The position numbers were made by a program, and so were the translations under genes. Shown one piece after another: positions 24,832 to 33,705 of a DNA stretch of 35,271 bases. The stretch spans positions 1 to 35,271 of the forward strand of contig JAGVUD010000190.1 of assembly GCA_019136435.1 (NCBI GenBank), in the 5' to 3' direction. How positions within the stretch are numbered: the stretch's first letter is position 1; every line of letters begins with the position of its first letter. Origin of the DNA: Armatimonadota bacterium (GTDB lineage Bacteria > Armatimonadota > UBA5829 > DSUL01). The notes under the pieces are model-generated. The model had not been told where the DNA came from and searched no databases. It saw only the letters and a program-made list of their open reading frames with translations.

Positions 24832-26367
24832 GTGCTGAACCTGGCGGAGAACCCGTTTCGCGAAGGCCTTACGGTGGAGCGCGCGGCCGAGCCGTGCGCG
24901 GTCGTCATCTTCGGCGCGACTGGCGATCTGACGCGGCGCAAGCTGATTCCCGCTCTGTTCAGCCTGTATCTTCAGGGGCTCAGCCCGGCGAAGTTCGCCA
25001 TCATCGGCTTCGCCCGGCGGCCGTGGAGCGACGATTACTTCCGCGAGCACATGCGTTCAGCGGTGCTGGAGCATTCCTCAGCGTCCGCGTCGAACCTGGG
25101 CGCGTGGGAGACGTTCGCGCGCTCGCTTTCGTACGTTCAGTCATCGTTCGGCGACGCGGACGGGTATCTGCGGCTCAAGGAACGGATTGCGGAGTTCTCC
25201 GCCGCGAACGGCGTGCCCCGGAACGCTGTCTTCTACCTTGCGACGCCCCCGTCCGAGTACGCCGCGGTCATCGGCAATCTCGGCGCGTCGGGCCTCGCGG
25301 ACGAAGACGGCGGATGGCGGCGGATCATCATCGAGAAACCGGTCGGCACCGACCGGGCCTCCGCGCGCGAACTGAACTCGCACGTCCGGGGTGTCTTCCC
25401 CGAGTCGCGCGTCTATCGCATTGACCACTTTCTGGGCAAGGAGACGGTCCAGAACATCCTCGTGTTCCGCTTCGCGAACAGCATCTTCGAGCCGCTGTGG
25501 AATACGAAGTACGTGGACCATGTCCAGATCACCGTGGCCGAGTCGGTGGGAGTCGAAGGTCGCGGGGCGTTCTTCGACCGTGCGGGCATCGTGCGCGATC
25601 TGATGCAGAATCATCAGCTCCAACTGCTCACGCTCACAGCAATGGAGCCGCCTTCGTCGGTGGACGCCGATGCGGTGCGCGCGGAGAAGGTGAAGGTGCT
25701 GCAGGCGGTGAGGCCGCTTTCGGGTGAGGATCTCGTCAAGAGCGTGGTGCGCGGGCAGTATGCGGCGGGGTCGTCGCAGGGCGCGCACGTTCCGGGCTAT
25801 CTCGACGAGCCGGATGTCGCCCCGGATTCTGGCACCGAGACGTTCGCGGCGGCGCGGCTGATGGTGGACAACTGGCGCTGGGCGGGGGTGCCGTTCTACC
25901 TGCGCGTGGGCAAGCGGCTGCCAAAGAAAGTCACCGAGATCTGCCTTCAGTTCAAGGCAGTGCCCGGAATTCTCTTCGGGGCCGGACACAGGCGGGAAAT
26001 GACCCCGAACCTGCTCGTGATGCGGATACAGCCGGACGAGGGCATCTCGCTGCGGTTCACCTGCAAGGAGCCCGGGCCGTCCATGAGCCTGCAGCAGGTG
26101 CGCATGGAGTTCCACTACGGGGCTTCTTTCGGCGCCCCGTCTCCGGAGGCCTACGAACGGCTGCTGCTGGACGCAGCCATCGGCGAGCAGTCGCTCTTTG
26201 CCCGCGAGGACGAAGTGGACGCGGCATGGCGCATCGTTGACCCCATGCTCGCGCACTGGGCCGAGCACGGACGGGAAGGGCTGAGCAGTTACAGGGCGGG
26301 CGCCTGGGGCCCGGCCGAGTCGCTCGATCTGCTGCGCCGCGACGGGCGGCGGTGGCGGAGGGTATAG
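24832..26367 (+). CDS. zwf: Glucose-6-phosphate 1-dehydrogenase
   Basis: Zwf oxidises glucose-6-phosphate to 6-phosphogluconolactone, making NADPH. The 511 residues include the coenzyme site VIFGATGDLTRRKL (about 26-38), IIEKPVG (166-172) and the substrate signature RIDHFLGKE (196-204), with RDLMQNHQLQ supplying the catalytic histidine. Length is normal. The start is GTG 24832; an ATG overlapping it by two bases is out of frame. The stop TAG is followed immediately by the opcA ATG (TAGATG), so the two are almost certainly coupled. Confidence 0.97.
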   Translation: MLNLAENPFREGLTVERAAEPCAVVIFGATGDLTRRKLIPALFSLYLQGLSPAKFAIIGFARRPWSDDYFREHMRSAVLEHSSASASNLGAWETFARSLSYVQSSFGDADGYLRLKERIAEFSAANGVPRNAVFYLATPPSEYAAVIGNLGASGLADEDGGWRRIIIEKPVGTDRASARELNSHVRGVFPESRVYRIDHFLGKETVQNILVFRFANSIFEPLWNTKYVDHVQITVAESVGVEGRGAFFDRAGIVRDLMQNHQLQLLTLTAMEPPSSVDADAVRAEKVKVLQAVRPLSGEDLVKSVVRGQYAAGSSQGAHVPGYLDEPDVAPDSGTETFAAARLMVDNWRWAGVPFYLRVGKRLPKKVTEICLQFKAVPGILFGAGHRREMTPNLLVMRIQPDEGISLRFTCKEPGPSMSLQQVRMEFHYGASFGAPSPEAYERLLLDAAIGEQSLFAREDEVDAAWRIVDPMLAHWAEHGREGLSSYRAGAWGPAESLDLLRRDGRRWRRV

Positions 26368-27456
26368 ATGCCGGAAAGCGTCGAAACCGGGTCGTATCCC
26401 GTACAGCTTGCCGATATCGAAGGCCAGCTCTCCAGGCTGTGGGGCCAGTCCGTGAGGTCGGGGGGATCATCGTCGGCGCGCACTGTTGTGCTGACGCTCG
26501 TCGCGCTCTGCCGGGACAGCGCCTCCGCGTCCGCGGTATCGAAGTCGGTCGCGGCGGTCGCCGCCGACCACCCGTCGCGCGCCATTATCGTCACGAGCCA
26601 GCCCGGCGAGCCGGATATCTCGGCCTCGGTCTCGGTGTCCTGCCAGCTTCTGGGCCATCTCGACAGGCGTCTGTGCAGCGAGCAGATTCATATCGAGGCG
26701 CGCGGGATGGATTTCGAGCGCATCGGGAGCTTCGTCCAACCGCTGGTGCTGCCGGATGTGCCGCTGGTGCTGTGGCTGGCCGGATCGGGGGCGCCGGCGG
26801 ACCCGGCTTTCGACCGCCTGGCGCAGGTCTGCGACAGGGTTTTGCTGGACATGCGAACCGCCCGCGAAGCGGCCGCGGTTTTCGACTGGGTGCTGGGCGC
26901 ATCGCAGCCGGGGGGCCCGGCGGTGGTGGACCTCGCGTGGGTTGCCCTCGCGCCGCACAGGCTGGCGTTCGCTCAGCTTTTCGATCCCGAGCCGTCGCGC
27001 GCCTTTGTCCCGCGCATAGACTCCGTCACCATCCGGTCGAACCGCCCGGGCGATGGCGCCCGTGTGAGCGCGGAGGCGCTGCTCATCGGCGGGTGGATCG
27101 TCAACCGTCTGGGATGGGGCGGCTTCAGCTTCGCGCGCGAAGACAGCGCCGGGGTGCACCTGACGGCTCTCGGGGGCAGGCAGCTTCATCTGCTGTTCGA
27201 TGCCGCTTCGCCCCTGTCGGGCGTCGCGCTGGGGGCCGGGGCCGAGGCGTCGTTCGAGGCGAACTTCGACGAGGAGCGTCAGGAGGCGCTGCTCACGAGC
27301 CGTGTTGGCGCGCAGACGAGTGAGACCGCCGCGCGCCTGACCCTCCACACGGCGGACCAGGTGCTGTGCGGCGCTCTCGAGTTTTCGGAGATCGATCCGC
27401 TGTACGCCCGGGCGCTTGCCTCCGCGTCGGCGATTCTGGCGCAGATTCAGACCTGA
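26368..27456 (+). CDS. opcA: Glucose-6-phosphate dehydrogenase assembly protein OpcA
   Basis: OpcA is an allosteric effector that promotes assembly and activity of G6PDH, best known from cyanobacteria and found in actinobacteria and some other phyla. The 362-residue product shows RTVVLTLVALCRDS, DHPSRAIIVTSQPGEPDIS, QIHIEARG and LPDVPLVLWLAG, all typical of the family. It starts at ATG 26368 directly after the zwf stop. It is the last gene of the pentose phosphate operon and converges with the epimerase gene (18-bp gap, no terminator visible). Confidence 0.94.
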   Translation: MPESVETGSYPVQLADIEGQLSRLWGQSVRSGGSSSARTVVLTLVALCRDSASASAVSKSVAAVAADHPSRAIIVTSQPGEPDISASVSVSCQLLGHLDRRLCSEQIHIEARGMDFERIGSFVQPLVLPDVPLVLWLAGSGAPADPAFDRLAQVCDRVLLDMRTAREAAAVFDWVLGASQPGGPAVVDLAWVALAPHRLAFAQLFDPEPSRAFVPRIDSVTIRSNRPGDGARVSAEALLIGGWIVNRLGWGGFSFAREDSAGVHLTALGGRQLHLLFDAASPLSGVALGAGAEASFEANFDEERQEALLTSRVGAQTSETAARLTLHTADQVLCGALEFSEIDPLYARALASASAILAQIQT

Positions 27457-27474
27457 GCGGGCGGCCGGAAACCG

Positions 27475-28512
27475 TCAGAGCTTGACGCTGAGAACTTCTC
27501 CCGTGCGCTTGTAGTTCTGCTCGATTCCAGTCGGCTTGCCGAGAACGTCCGCGTCCAGATCCAGGAAGTCGAACGCCCCCGTCCCGCAGGCGATGTGCGC
27601 CGCCGCCCCGATGCCCACGGGGCTCTCGAGCATGCAGCCGATCATCAGCTTCTTGCCCTCGGCGCGGCAGAGCGCGATGATATCGAGCGCGCCCGTGAAC
27701 CCCGACTTCATCAGCTTGATATTGACGCCATCAACCGCGCCCGCTTTGAGCAGCTTCATCACCGATGCCGGGTCCACCGCCGCTTCGTCGGCGATGACAG
27801 GCTCCTCGATGTTCTCCTTCACATAGCGCAGTCCTTCGATGTCGTCGCGGTTGACAGGCTGCTCCACAAGCTCCGGCACGATGCCGAGATCGTTCATCTT
27901 CCGGACAAACTGGACGGCCTCGTCGGCGGCGAATCCCTGGTTGGCGTCAATGCGCAACTTCGCCTTCGGCGCGCCCAGATGAATCTGCCGCACACGCTCC
28001 AGATCCTCGTCCCTGTCCTTGCCGCCCACCTTTATCTTCAGCGACGAGTACGTGCCCGCCGCTTCCTTCGCAAGCTCGTGCGCCTGCTCGGGGGGCAGAA
28101 TCGGGATGGTCAGGTCGGAAACGACGGAGTCCTTCACACCGCCGAAGAACGTCGCCATCGGGATGCCGTGCTTTTTGCAGAAGAGGTCCACCATGGCGAT
28201 CTCGAGCGCGGCGCAGGTGGTCGAGCTCTTCGGCAGGGCACGCCGCGCCTCGCGGCAGAACCCCAGCCAGTTGTCCACCGGCCAGTCCCTGAGATGCTCG
28301 GACATCGCGCCGATGTCGCTCGTCACGCTCTCGCGGGTTTCGCCGGTAACGTACTGCACGGGAGTCCCGTCGCCGCGTCCCTCCAGCCCGTCGCCGGAGC
28401 GGATGGTGACAATCAGCGCGTGACCCACTTCGGTGCGCCCCTTTGCCGTTTCGAACGGTACCTTTTGCGGGATATCGCGGTTTGCGACAGTGATGCTGCT
28501 GACTTTTGACAT
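27475..28512 (-). CDS. Enolase-superfamily dipeptide epimerase (L-Ala-D/L-Glu epimerase-like)
   Basis: A 345-residue member of the muconate-lactonizing enzyme subgroup. Catalytic and metal residues are visible: K159 and K161 (LKIKVGG), D189 (RIDANQG), E217 (VEQPV), D242 (IADEA), K266 (NIKLMKSG), and the D320/D322 pair in FLDLDADVLG, which in dipeptide epimerases binds the dipeptide N-terminus. Such enzymes interconvert L-Ala-D-Glu and L-Ala-L-Glu from murein peptides, though dipeptide specificity varies. ATG 28512 has AGGAG nine bases upstream. It follows the sugar-active gene by 34 bases on the same strand, so it probably belongs to the cysS-vanW operon. Confidence 0.9.
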   Translation of the reverse strand: MSKVSSITVANRDIPQKVPFETAKGRTEVGHALIVTIRSGDGLEGRGDGTPVQYVTGETRESVTSDIGAMSEHLRDWPVDNWLGFCREARRALPKSSTTCAALEIAMVDLFCKKHGIPMATFFGGVKDSVVSDLTIPILPPEQAHELAKEAAGTYSSLKIKVGGKDRDEDLERVRQIHLGAPKAKLRIDANQGFAADEAVQFVRKMNDLGIVPELVEQPVNRDDIEGLRYVKENIEEPVIADEAAVDPASVMKLLKAGAVDGVNIKLMKSGFTGALDIIALCRAEGKKLMIGCMLESPVGIGAAAHIACGTGAFDFLDLDADVLGKPTGIEQNYKRTGEVLSVKL

Positions 28513-28546
28513 TGGCTGAGACTCCTGTGATCGTATGTGCGGTGCT

Positions 28547-29980
28547 CTATGTGGTTAGTTTGGCCTCGACGGCGGTTTCTCCCTGCGGAAGTTGCAGCAG
28601 GAGGCACAATCCGGCGGATACGGGGGCCGCGGCCAGGACACCGGCCGATGCGCCCGCAGCTCTTTCGGAACCCGTCAGGCCGTCCCTCCACAGCATGACG
28701 CCGGCGAGCGGCGCGGACTCCTCGCAGAACAGAACCGCGCGGACGGTGATGTCCGCCCCCGATTCCTCAAAAACAACGTCCCTTACCTGCACCCGCGGCG
28801 CGGGCGTTCGAGGGTACGGGTCGTTCGCGTTCCCGCCCGGCGTTCGGGCGGTGTAGTCGAAGAACTCGACCGGCAGTGCCCCGCCCGACCGCAGGAACGC
28901 CATCTGAACGTCCGTGCTCTGGAACAGGACGGCGGCGTCGCCGCGCGCGCGGCGGTTGTACTCGTCTCCGGCGCCCGGAACGGGGCCCTGCCGCCAGTCA
29001 ATGTCCCCGCAGCAGAAGACGCCCCGGGGGGTGTGAGGGTGGCTGGCGCGGTAATGCTGCCACACTTCGCGGTAACCGGCCTGCCGGACATTCACGCGCT
29101 CATCGCTGCTTGCCGCGAGCTTCGCATACTCCGCGAACATCCCCTCGAGCATGAAATCTTTGTCGTGCCCCTCGGTCTGGTAGTGCCGCGCTTCTTCGTT
29201 GATGTCAATCACGACCGTGCGGTTGAACGCGCTCTGCGCGAATGTCTCGCGGATGAGCGCCACCGAGTAGCGCAGCGCGTCCGCTTCGGTGTCGAATCCA
29301 CCCGCATCCCTGCGGTTCGCGTCGGCCGGGTCGAGCGAGAACGTCGCCGGGAACCCTCCCGCCACGCACGCGCAGATGTCCCGCGTCAGCCATTCCAGCA
29401 TCAGGAACTCGTTCGGCTCATCGGGACGCGCGGGCGCCTTGACGTTCCAGAGCGCGGGATAGTACGGGTTGAACGGGCATCCCAGCCAGGTGCTTTCGTC
29501 AATCCCCTTCTGGTGCCAGCAGCTTCCGGCCAGGTTTCGGGTCCACGCGAAGCTCTCCTTCGGCAGCCTCAGGATAGCCTGCAGGTCGCTTTCGTAGAAC
29601 TTCAGGCTCCACAGCCCGTCGGGGGTGAACCCCGCGTCGGCCGAGCGCGCGGCGATCCAGCGGAGGACGGCCTCGGTGTCCTGCTTGTCCACCTCCGGCG
29701 GCGAGGTCGTAAGCTCCATTGTAACGAGCAGGCTGTCGCCCTCCGCCTTCCATCGCAGCAAATCCGGCAGCAGCCCCTCGCGGTTGAGATACTCCTGATC
29801 GTTGATGACCCACGAAACCGGCTGTCCGTGAGACGAGGCGATGCGCTTGATGCGCTCAACAGCGTCGCGAAGGTCGTTCGTGTGCTCGTAGAGGTGGCCC
29901 GAGCGCGGGTGTCCCGCGTAGGTGAAACGTGAGACCGGGCAGGTGTAGGTGAGAAAGACGTCGCGGGTTGCGCTGCTCAC
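28547..29980 (-). CDS. Probable carbohydrate-active (beta/alpha)-barrel protein
   Basis: A 477-residue protein starting at GTG 29980, which overlaps the lipoprotein stop in GTGA. The N-terminus VFLTYTCPVSRFTYAG is followed by HTNDLRDAVERIKRIASSHG and PVSWVINDQEYLNREGLLPD, a pattern like polysaccharide deacetylase or GH57-type barrels, where a His/Asp-rich strand end binds metal or substrate. No signal peptide is visible from this start, so it may be cytoplasmic. A C-terminal beta region (about 375-477, VRDVVFEESGADITVRAVLF) may be an accessory domain. I cannot assign a family; DUF3863-type proteins are a possible match. The frame is open further upstream, but that is lipoprotein sequence in another frame. 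Confidence 0.72.
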   Translation of the reverse strand: MSSATRDVFLTYTCPVSRFTYAGHPRSGHLYEHTNDLRDAVERIKRIASSHGQPVSWVINDQEYLNREGLLPDLLRWKAEGDSLLVTMELTTSPPEVDKQDTEAVLRWIAARSADAGFTPDGLWSLKFYESDLQAILRLPKESFAWTRNLAGSCWHQKGIDESTWLGCPFNPYYPALWNVKAPARPDEPNEFLMLEWLTRDICACVAGGFPATFSLDPADANRRDAGGFDTEADALRYSVALIRETFAQSAFNRTVVIDINEEARHYQTEGHDKDFMLEGMFAEYAKLAASSDERVNVRQAGYREVWQHYRASHPHTPRGVFCCGDIDWRQGPVPGAGDEYNRRARGDAAVLFQSTDVQMAFLRSGGALPVEFFDYTARTPGGNANDPYPRTPAPRVQVRDVVFEESGADITVRAVLFCEESAPLAGVMLWRDGLTGSERAAGASAGVLAAAPVSAGLCLLLQLPQGETAVEAKLTT

Positions 29981-30639
29981 TGCGTGAAGCGCAGGGCGTT
30001 GACGATCTGCTCGGCTTGCGCCAACTCGGTTGGAGGGTCGGTTGAGACCACGCTTGTGACCTCGTAGTAGCCGCCCCTGGACGTAATCCGGATCACCCGC
30101 AGCCGTTTGGGCGTTCCCTGAAGCTGGTTGGTGTACGCGCTGAACAGGGCTGTGCCCGTATTCAGCAGCGCCGTGCCCTCTTCCGCCGGCGCCCCGGCGA
30201 ACGTGATCTGCCGAGCCCGGATTTCCGCCCCGCCCAGCTCCTGCCACCCGGCGGTGACGCCCTGAGAGGCCGTCGGCACGCCCATGACCCGGGCGCCCTC
30301 GTCCGGCGCCGCTTCTGTCTGCGCCTGCGAAGGCGGGGCCGCTCCCGGGGTCCAGGTCACCTTCACGAACGGGGGATACTCCTCCAGAGTCTGTCCCTGT
30401 TCCATCGGGCCCGGCTTGTGGAACAGCACGATGCGCACGACCCCGGTCTTCGCATCCTCGGTGATGGCTGTGTCGCTCAGCTTCCAGTCGGCCGGGTAGC
30501 TCGTGGTCATCCTGTATTTTGCGCTCGTCCACGTGGCCGTAGCGGATGGCGGGTTGCCGGTGGTCTCTTTATCGCCGCCGCATCCGCCAGCGGCCATCGC
30601 GATTGCTGCCGCAACAACTATCAAAGCGTATCGTTTCAT
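29977..30639 (-). CDS. Predicted lipoprotein of unknown function
   Basis: A 220-residue protein with a lipoprotein signal (MKRYALIVVAAAIAMAAGGC, lipid on C20). After a short linker, the mature part (YRMTTSYPADWKLSDTA, VVRIVLFHKPGP, FVKVTWTPG, GGAEIRARQITFAGA, GGYYEVTSVVS) resembles the PsbP/DUF1795-like fold of secreted lipoproteins that cluster with stress or photosynthetic proteins; the similarity is only by pattern. ATG 30639 overlaps the vanW stop (ATGA) and its own stop overlaps the next gene, so all are translationally coupled. Confidence 0.8.
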   Translation of the reverse strand: MKRYALIVVAAAIAMAAGGCGGDKETTGNPPSATATWTSAKYRMTTSYPADWKLSDTAITEDAKTGVVRIVLFHKPGPMEQGQTLEEYPPFVKVTWTPGAAPPSQAQTEAAPDEGARVMGVPTASQGVTAGWQELGGAEIRARQITFAGAPAEEGTALLNTGTALFSAYTNQLQGTPKRLRVIRITSRGGYYEVTSVVSTDPPTELAQAEQIVNALRFTQ

Positions 30640-32129
30640 TGGTTTGAACCCTGTTTGCCTGCGCCGTTCGCCGCCGCCCCGTTCTTCGCGGGGGCTGCCG
30701 CTGGCGCGGAAGCGGTCTTTGCGTCCGGTGCGGCTGCCTGCGCGGGCGGCGTGGGGGCCGGCTTCGGCGTCGGGCCCACCTGCACCACCACCGGGTGCGG
30801 CCGGTACACATCGCTCGAAACCTTCTCCACGCGCTCCTTGCCGTTCTCGCTGAAGACGCGCTGAACGCTGACGGCGTAACCTGCCACGCCCCTTTCGGAA
30901 ACCAGTCTCCGTCCCGGCCGCAGCGACGGGTTGACTTCCGTTACCGTCCCGTAGGGAATCCGCCGCCCGAGCTTGCGCACGATGCGGATGTCCTTCTTAT
31001 CCGACGCAGCACCGTAGATCGTCGTGGTCATCTGGCCGCCGGAAGCGCCCGCGCGAATGAAGATAGCATGCTTCAGCGGGTTCTGGAATTTCAGGTCGAG
31101 CTGACCGTACGAAACCGTCGCATCCAGACCGATGGGAACATACACCACCGCCATCGAGTGCTTCGATCTCTGCCGTATGTCAAGACCCGCAAGCAGCGCG
31201 GCGTTGTAGAGCGTGCTCGAAACCTGGCAGATGCCCCCGCCCGTGCCCGGCTCCATCTTGCCGTTCACGAAGATGATGGCGTCCCTGTAACCCGCTGCCT
31301 TTACGCGGGGCCCCACGCGCCCGTTGTAAGAGAATGTCTCGCCCGCTTTGACGATGGCGCCGTCCACCGCCTTCGCGGCAAGGCGGACGTTCGTGGAGCG
31401 GTCGCGCTGCCCCGGGTTGTAGCGTGTGGTGTAGGCCGCCAGGACGCTGTCTATCGGCGCGAGGTCCTCGAGGGTGACGGACGGCCTGGCTTCCTTCAGG
31501 ATGACGGGCAGTTCCACGGACGTCGCCGGGGCGGTCACCTGAAAGGCCTCCGCGCGCGCCAGCGACGCCGGTACGTCAATGGCAATGCCGGACTGCCCGC
31601 GGTATTTGAAGAGCTTGCCGCCGTCCGCCACGATGCTGGCGTCCTTCGGCTTCAGTTCGTAACGCTCGGCGGCGGTGTTCAGGAGCACCCATCGCAGGGC
31701 GCCCTTGTTGTAGTTGGCGAAGAGCGGCAGGTTCACGCCGCTCGACCGCGCCCGCCACCTGTCGGCGTACCGCTCCCCGATCCAGCCCTTTCGGCCCACC
31801 AGGTACGCATCCGACACCCCGCGCCGGATGTCGTAACCCAGCCCGACATGCTTCGCGGGCAGGTTCATGGGCTTGCCGCTCTTGCCGGGGTTCAGGCGCA
31901 CGACGGTGGATTCGGGGATTCTCTTTGAGAGCACGGAGGCCGCCGCTCCTGGAGCGTGTCCGCCGAGCGGAACTCCCGCCACCGAAACGCCGCCGGCGAT
32001 CTTGCCGCCGCTGTCGAAGCGCCGGTCGGCCCCGTAGATGAGCCCCGCGCAGGCGAGCGCGGCCGCGGCCAGAGCGTAGGAGCGCGATCTGCCTCCGGCG
32101 CGGGTCTTTCGGGTCCTGCGCCTACTCAC
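30636..32129 (-). CDS. VanW-family membrane-anchored protein
   Basis: A 497-residue protein. An Arg-rich N-terminus is followed by one transmembrane helix (about 17-33, SYALAAAALACAGLIYGA), so most of it is outside the membrane. Residues about 40-225 hold a VanW-associated peptidoglycan-binding-like region. The VanW domain (about 230-380) has AGETFSYNGRVGPR, the hallmark GTGGGICQVSSTLYNA (295-310) and RSKHSMAVVYVPIGLDATV. A region like G5 (about 395-440) and a Pro/Ala-rich tail (about 450-497) finish it. VanW was named from a vancomycin operon; its role is unknown, probably in cell wall handling. I use GTG 32129, which overlaps the end of cysS by 8 bp; the frame is open upstream inside cysS. 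Confidence 0.9.
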   Translation of the reverse strand: MSRRRTRKTRAGGRSRSYALAAAALACAGLIYGADRRFDSGGKIAGGVSVAGVPLGGHAPGAAASVLSKRIPESTVVRLNPGKSGKPMNLPAKHVGLGYDIRRGVSDAYLVGRKGWIGERYADRWRARSSGVNLPLFANYNKGALRWVLLNTAAERYELKPKDASIVADGGKLFKYRGQSGIAIDVPASLARAEAFQVTAPATSVELPVILKEARPSVTLEDLAPIDSVLAAYTTRYNPGQRDRSTNVRLAAKAVDGAIVKAGETFSYNGRVGPRVKAAGYRDAIIFVNGKMEPGTGGGICQVSSTLYNAALLAGLDIRQRSKHSMAVVYVPIGLDATVSYGQLDLKFQNPLKHAIFIRAGASGGQMTTTIYGAASDKKDIRIVRKLGRRIPYGTVTEVNPSLRPGRRLVSERGVAGYAVSVQRVFSENGKERVEKVSSDVYRPHPVVVQVGPTPKPAPTPPAQAAAPDAKTASAPAAAPAKNGAAANGAGKQGSNQ

Positions 32130-33564
32130 GTCTGCGCCAGACCGTCTCGCCGGGACGGTCCTCCAACTCGATTCCCGCCCCGCCAAGGCTGTCCCGCAGA
32201 TCGTCGGCGAGCTGATACTGCTTCGCGGATCTCAGGTTGGCCCGGGTGCGGATGATAATGTCCATCAGGCTCGACGTCAGATCGCCGGTTTCGCCCGCTT
32301 CCTCGCGCAGAATGCCGAGCACGTCCCCGGCCGTCTCCCGGAGAGCCTGCTGCGCCCGTTGCAGATCCCCGAGCGCGGGCGCAGCGTCGGAGGCGAGCGC
32401 CGAGTTGATGTCGCGGCAGAAGTCGAAGATCGCGGCGATTGCGGCGGAGGTGTTGAAGTCGTCGTCCATCGCGACGGTGAAGCGCTCCCGCGCTGCCGCT
32501 GCCGCTTCCGCCAGCCCGGCCGCTTCGCCGCCGCCGCGCGCGATTGTCTCGTTCAGGCTTCGCCAGGTGTTCGTCAGCCTCTTCAGGCCGGTCTCGGCGG
32601 CGTCGAGCGCCTCGTCAGTGACATCGAGTACGCTGCGGTAGTGCGTGGATAGTATGAAGAGCCGGATCGCCTCCGGGCTCCACTTCGTGAGCGCTTCCTT
32701 CAGGAAGATGGCGTTGCCGAGGGACTTGCCCATCTTCTTGCCGGCGACGGTGAGCGTGTTGACGTGCAGCCAGTACCGCGCGAACTGCGCGCCGCTTGCC
32801 GCCTCGCTCTGCGCGATCTCATCCTCGTTGTGAGGAAAAACGTTCTCGAGCCCGCCGCCGTGAATATCGAACGTCTCGCCCAGATAGCGCTTTGCCATCG
32901 CCGAGCATTCGAGATGCCAGCCGGGGTAGCCCCATCCCCATGGCGACGGCCACTGCAGAATGTGTTCGGGCGAGGCCTTCCGCCAGAGCAGGAAGTCCGC
33001 CGGGTGCCGCTTGTCCGGGTCCACCTCCACGCGCGCGCCGGCCTCGAGTTCGTCGAGCCTCCGGCCGGAGAGCTTGCCGTATTCCGGGAACTTCGTCACG
33101 TCGAAGTAGACCGAACCGTCCGCCTCGTACGCCGCGCCTTTCGCCAGAAGCTGCTTGATGATCTCGATCTGCTCGGGGATGTGCCCGCTCGCGCGGGGCG
33201 CGATGCTGGGGCGGCACACCTTGAGCGCATCCATGTCCTGGAAGAAGCTGGCCGTGTAGGTCTCGACCACTTCCATCGGGTCGAGACGCTCGGCCGCCGC
33301 TCGCTTTGCGACCTTATCTTCGCCCGCGTCCGCGTCGTCCGTCAGGTGCCCGACGTCCGTGATGTTCATCACATGCTTGACGCGGTAGCCGGAGAAGCGC
33401 AGGTATCGCACGACGGCATCCATCGCAACATACAGCTTTGCATGCCCGATATGAGCGTGATCGTAAACCGTGGGACCGCAGCAGTAAACGCCGGCAAACC
33501 CGGCGGTCAGAGGTACGAAGTCTTCCTTTGTGCGGGTGAGGGTGTTATAGACCCTGAGGGACAA
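32122..33564 (-). CDS. cysS: Cysteinyl-tRNA synthetase
   Basis: CysRS charges tRNA-Cys. I place the start at TTG 33564 (480 residues) because GGAG lies seven bases upstream and the protein then begins MSLRVYNTLTRTKEDFVPL, the canonical N-terminus; ATG 33591 would add nine residues but has no ribosome site. Zinc ligands C29, C220, H245 and E249 are present, along with HIGH (38-41) and KMGKS (277-281), where the usual KMSKS has Gly for Ser. The C-terminal DALR-like domain and tail are complete. It is the first gene of an operon with vanW, a lipoprotein, a barrel protein and an epimerase. An extended -10 lies at 33650-33658. Confidence 0.95.
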   Translation of the reverse strand: MSLRVYNTLTRTKEDFVPLTAGFAGVYCCGPTVYDHAHIGHAKLYVAMDAVVRYLRFSGYRVKHVMNITDVGHLTDDADAGEDKVAKRAAAERLDPMEVVETYTASFFQDMDALKVCRPSIAPRASGHIPEQIEIIKQLLAKGAAYEADGSVYFDVTKFPEYGKLSGRRLDELEAGARVEVDPDKRHPADFLLWRKASPEHILQWPSPWGWGYPGWHLECSAMAKRYLGETFDIHGGGLENVFPHNEDEIAQSEAASGAQFARYWLHVNTLTVAGKKMGKSLGNAIFLKEALTKWSPEAIRLFILSTHYRSVLDVTDEALDAAETGLKRLTNTWRSLNETIARGGGEAAGLAEAAAAARERFTVAMDDDFNTSAAIAAIFDFCRDINSALASDAAPALGDLQRAQQALRETAGDVLGILREEAGETGDLTSSLMDIIIRTRANLRSAKQYQLADDLRDSLGGAGIELEDRPGETVWRRRE

Positions 33565-33649
33565 GTGTTTGCTCCAGCGTTCGTCAGACATGGCCCGTCG
33601 GAGCAGGCGCGCATCTGCCTCCGAGAGGGCTCGCCCGCCCTGCCTGAAC

Positions 33650-33658
33650 AGTATATCA
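33650..33658 (-). promoter_or_regulatory. Extended -10 promoter for the cysS operon
   Basis: On the - strand this reads TGATATACT, a TGn extended -10 with TATACT. The expected start is near 33643, giving a leader of about 80 bases to the TTG start of cysS. No -35 is visible. The leader holds a 35-codon frame (33507-33614) with a GGAGG three bases before its ATG and Cys at codons 4, 9 and 18. Confidence 0.5.
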
Positions 33659-33705
33659 TGCGCGCCTCGCTGCTGGACTGCGGACATTGGTCGGCCGGTT
33701 GATCG

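Noticed and set aside
29981-30532. N-terminal extension of the barrel protein frame upstream of GTG 29980
   Set aside because: It lies inside the lipoprotein gene in another frame and has Arg/Gly/Asp-rich, non-protein-like sequence.
30640-32121. Long + strand open frame opposite vanW (30795-31928), and similar long frames opposite nuoCD, the 977-residue hydrolase and zwf
   Set aside because: These are complement-strand shadows favoured by high GC; they are Arg/His/Pro-rich, have no recognisable domains, and the opposite strand carries clear families.
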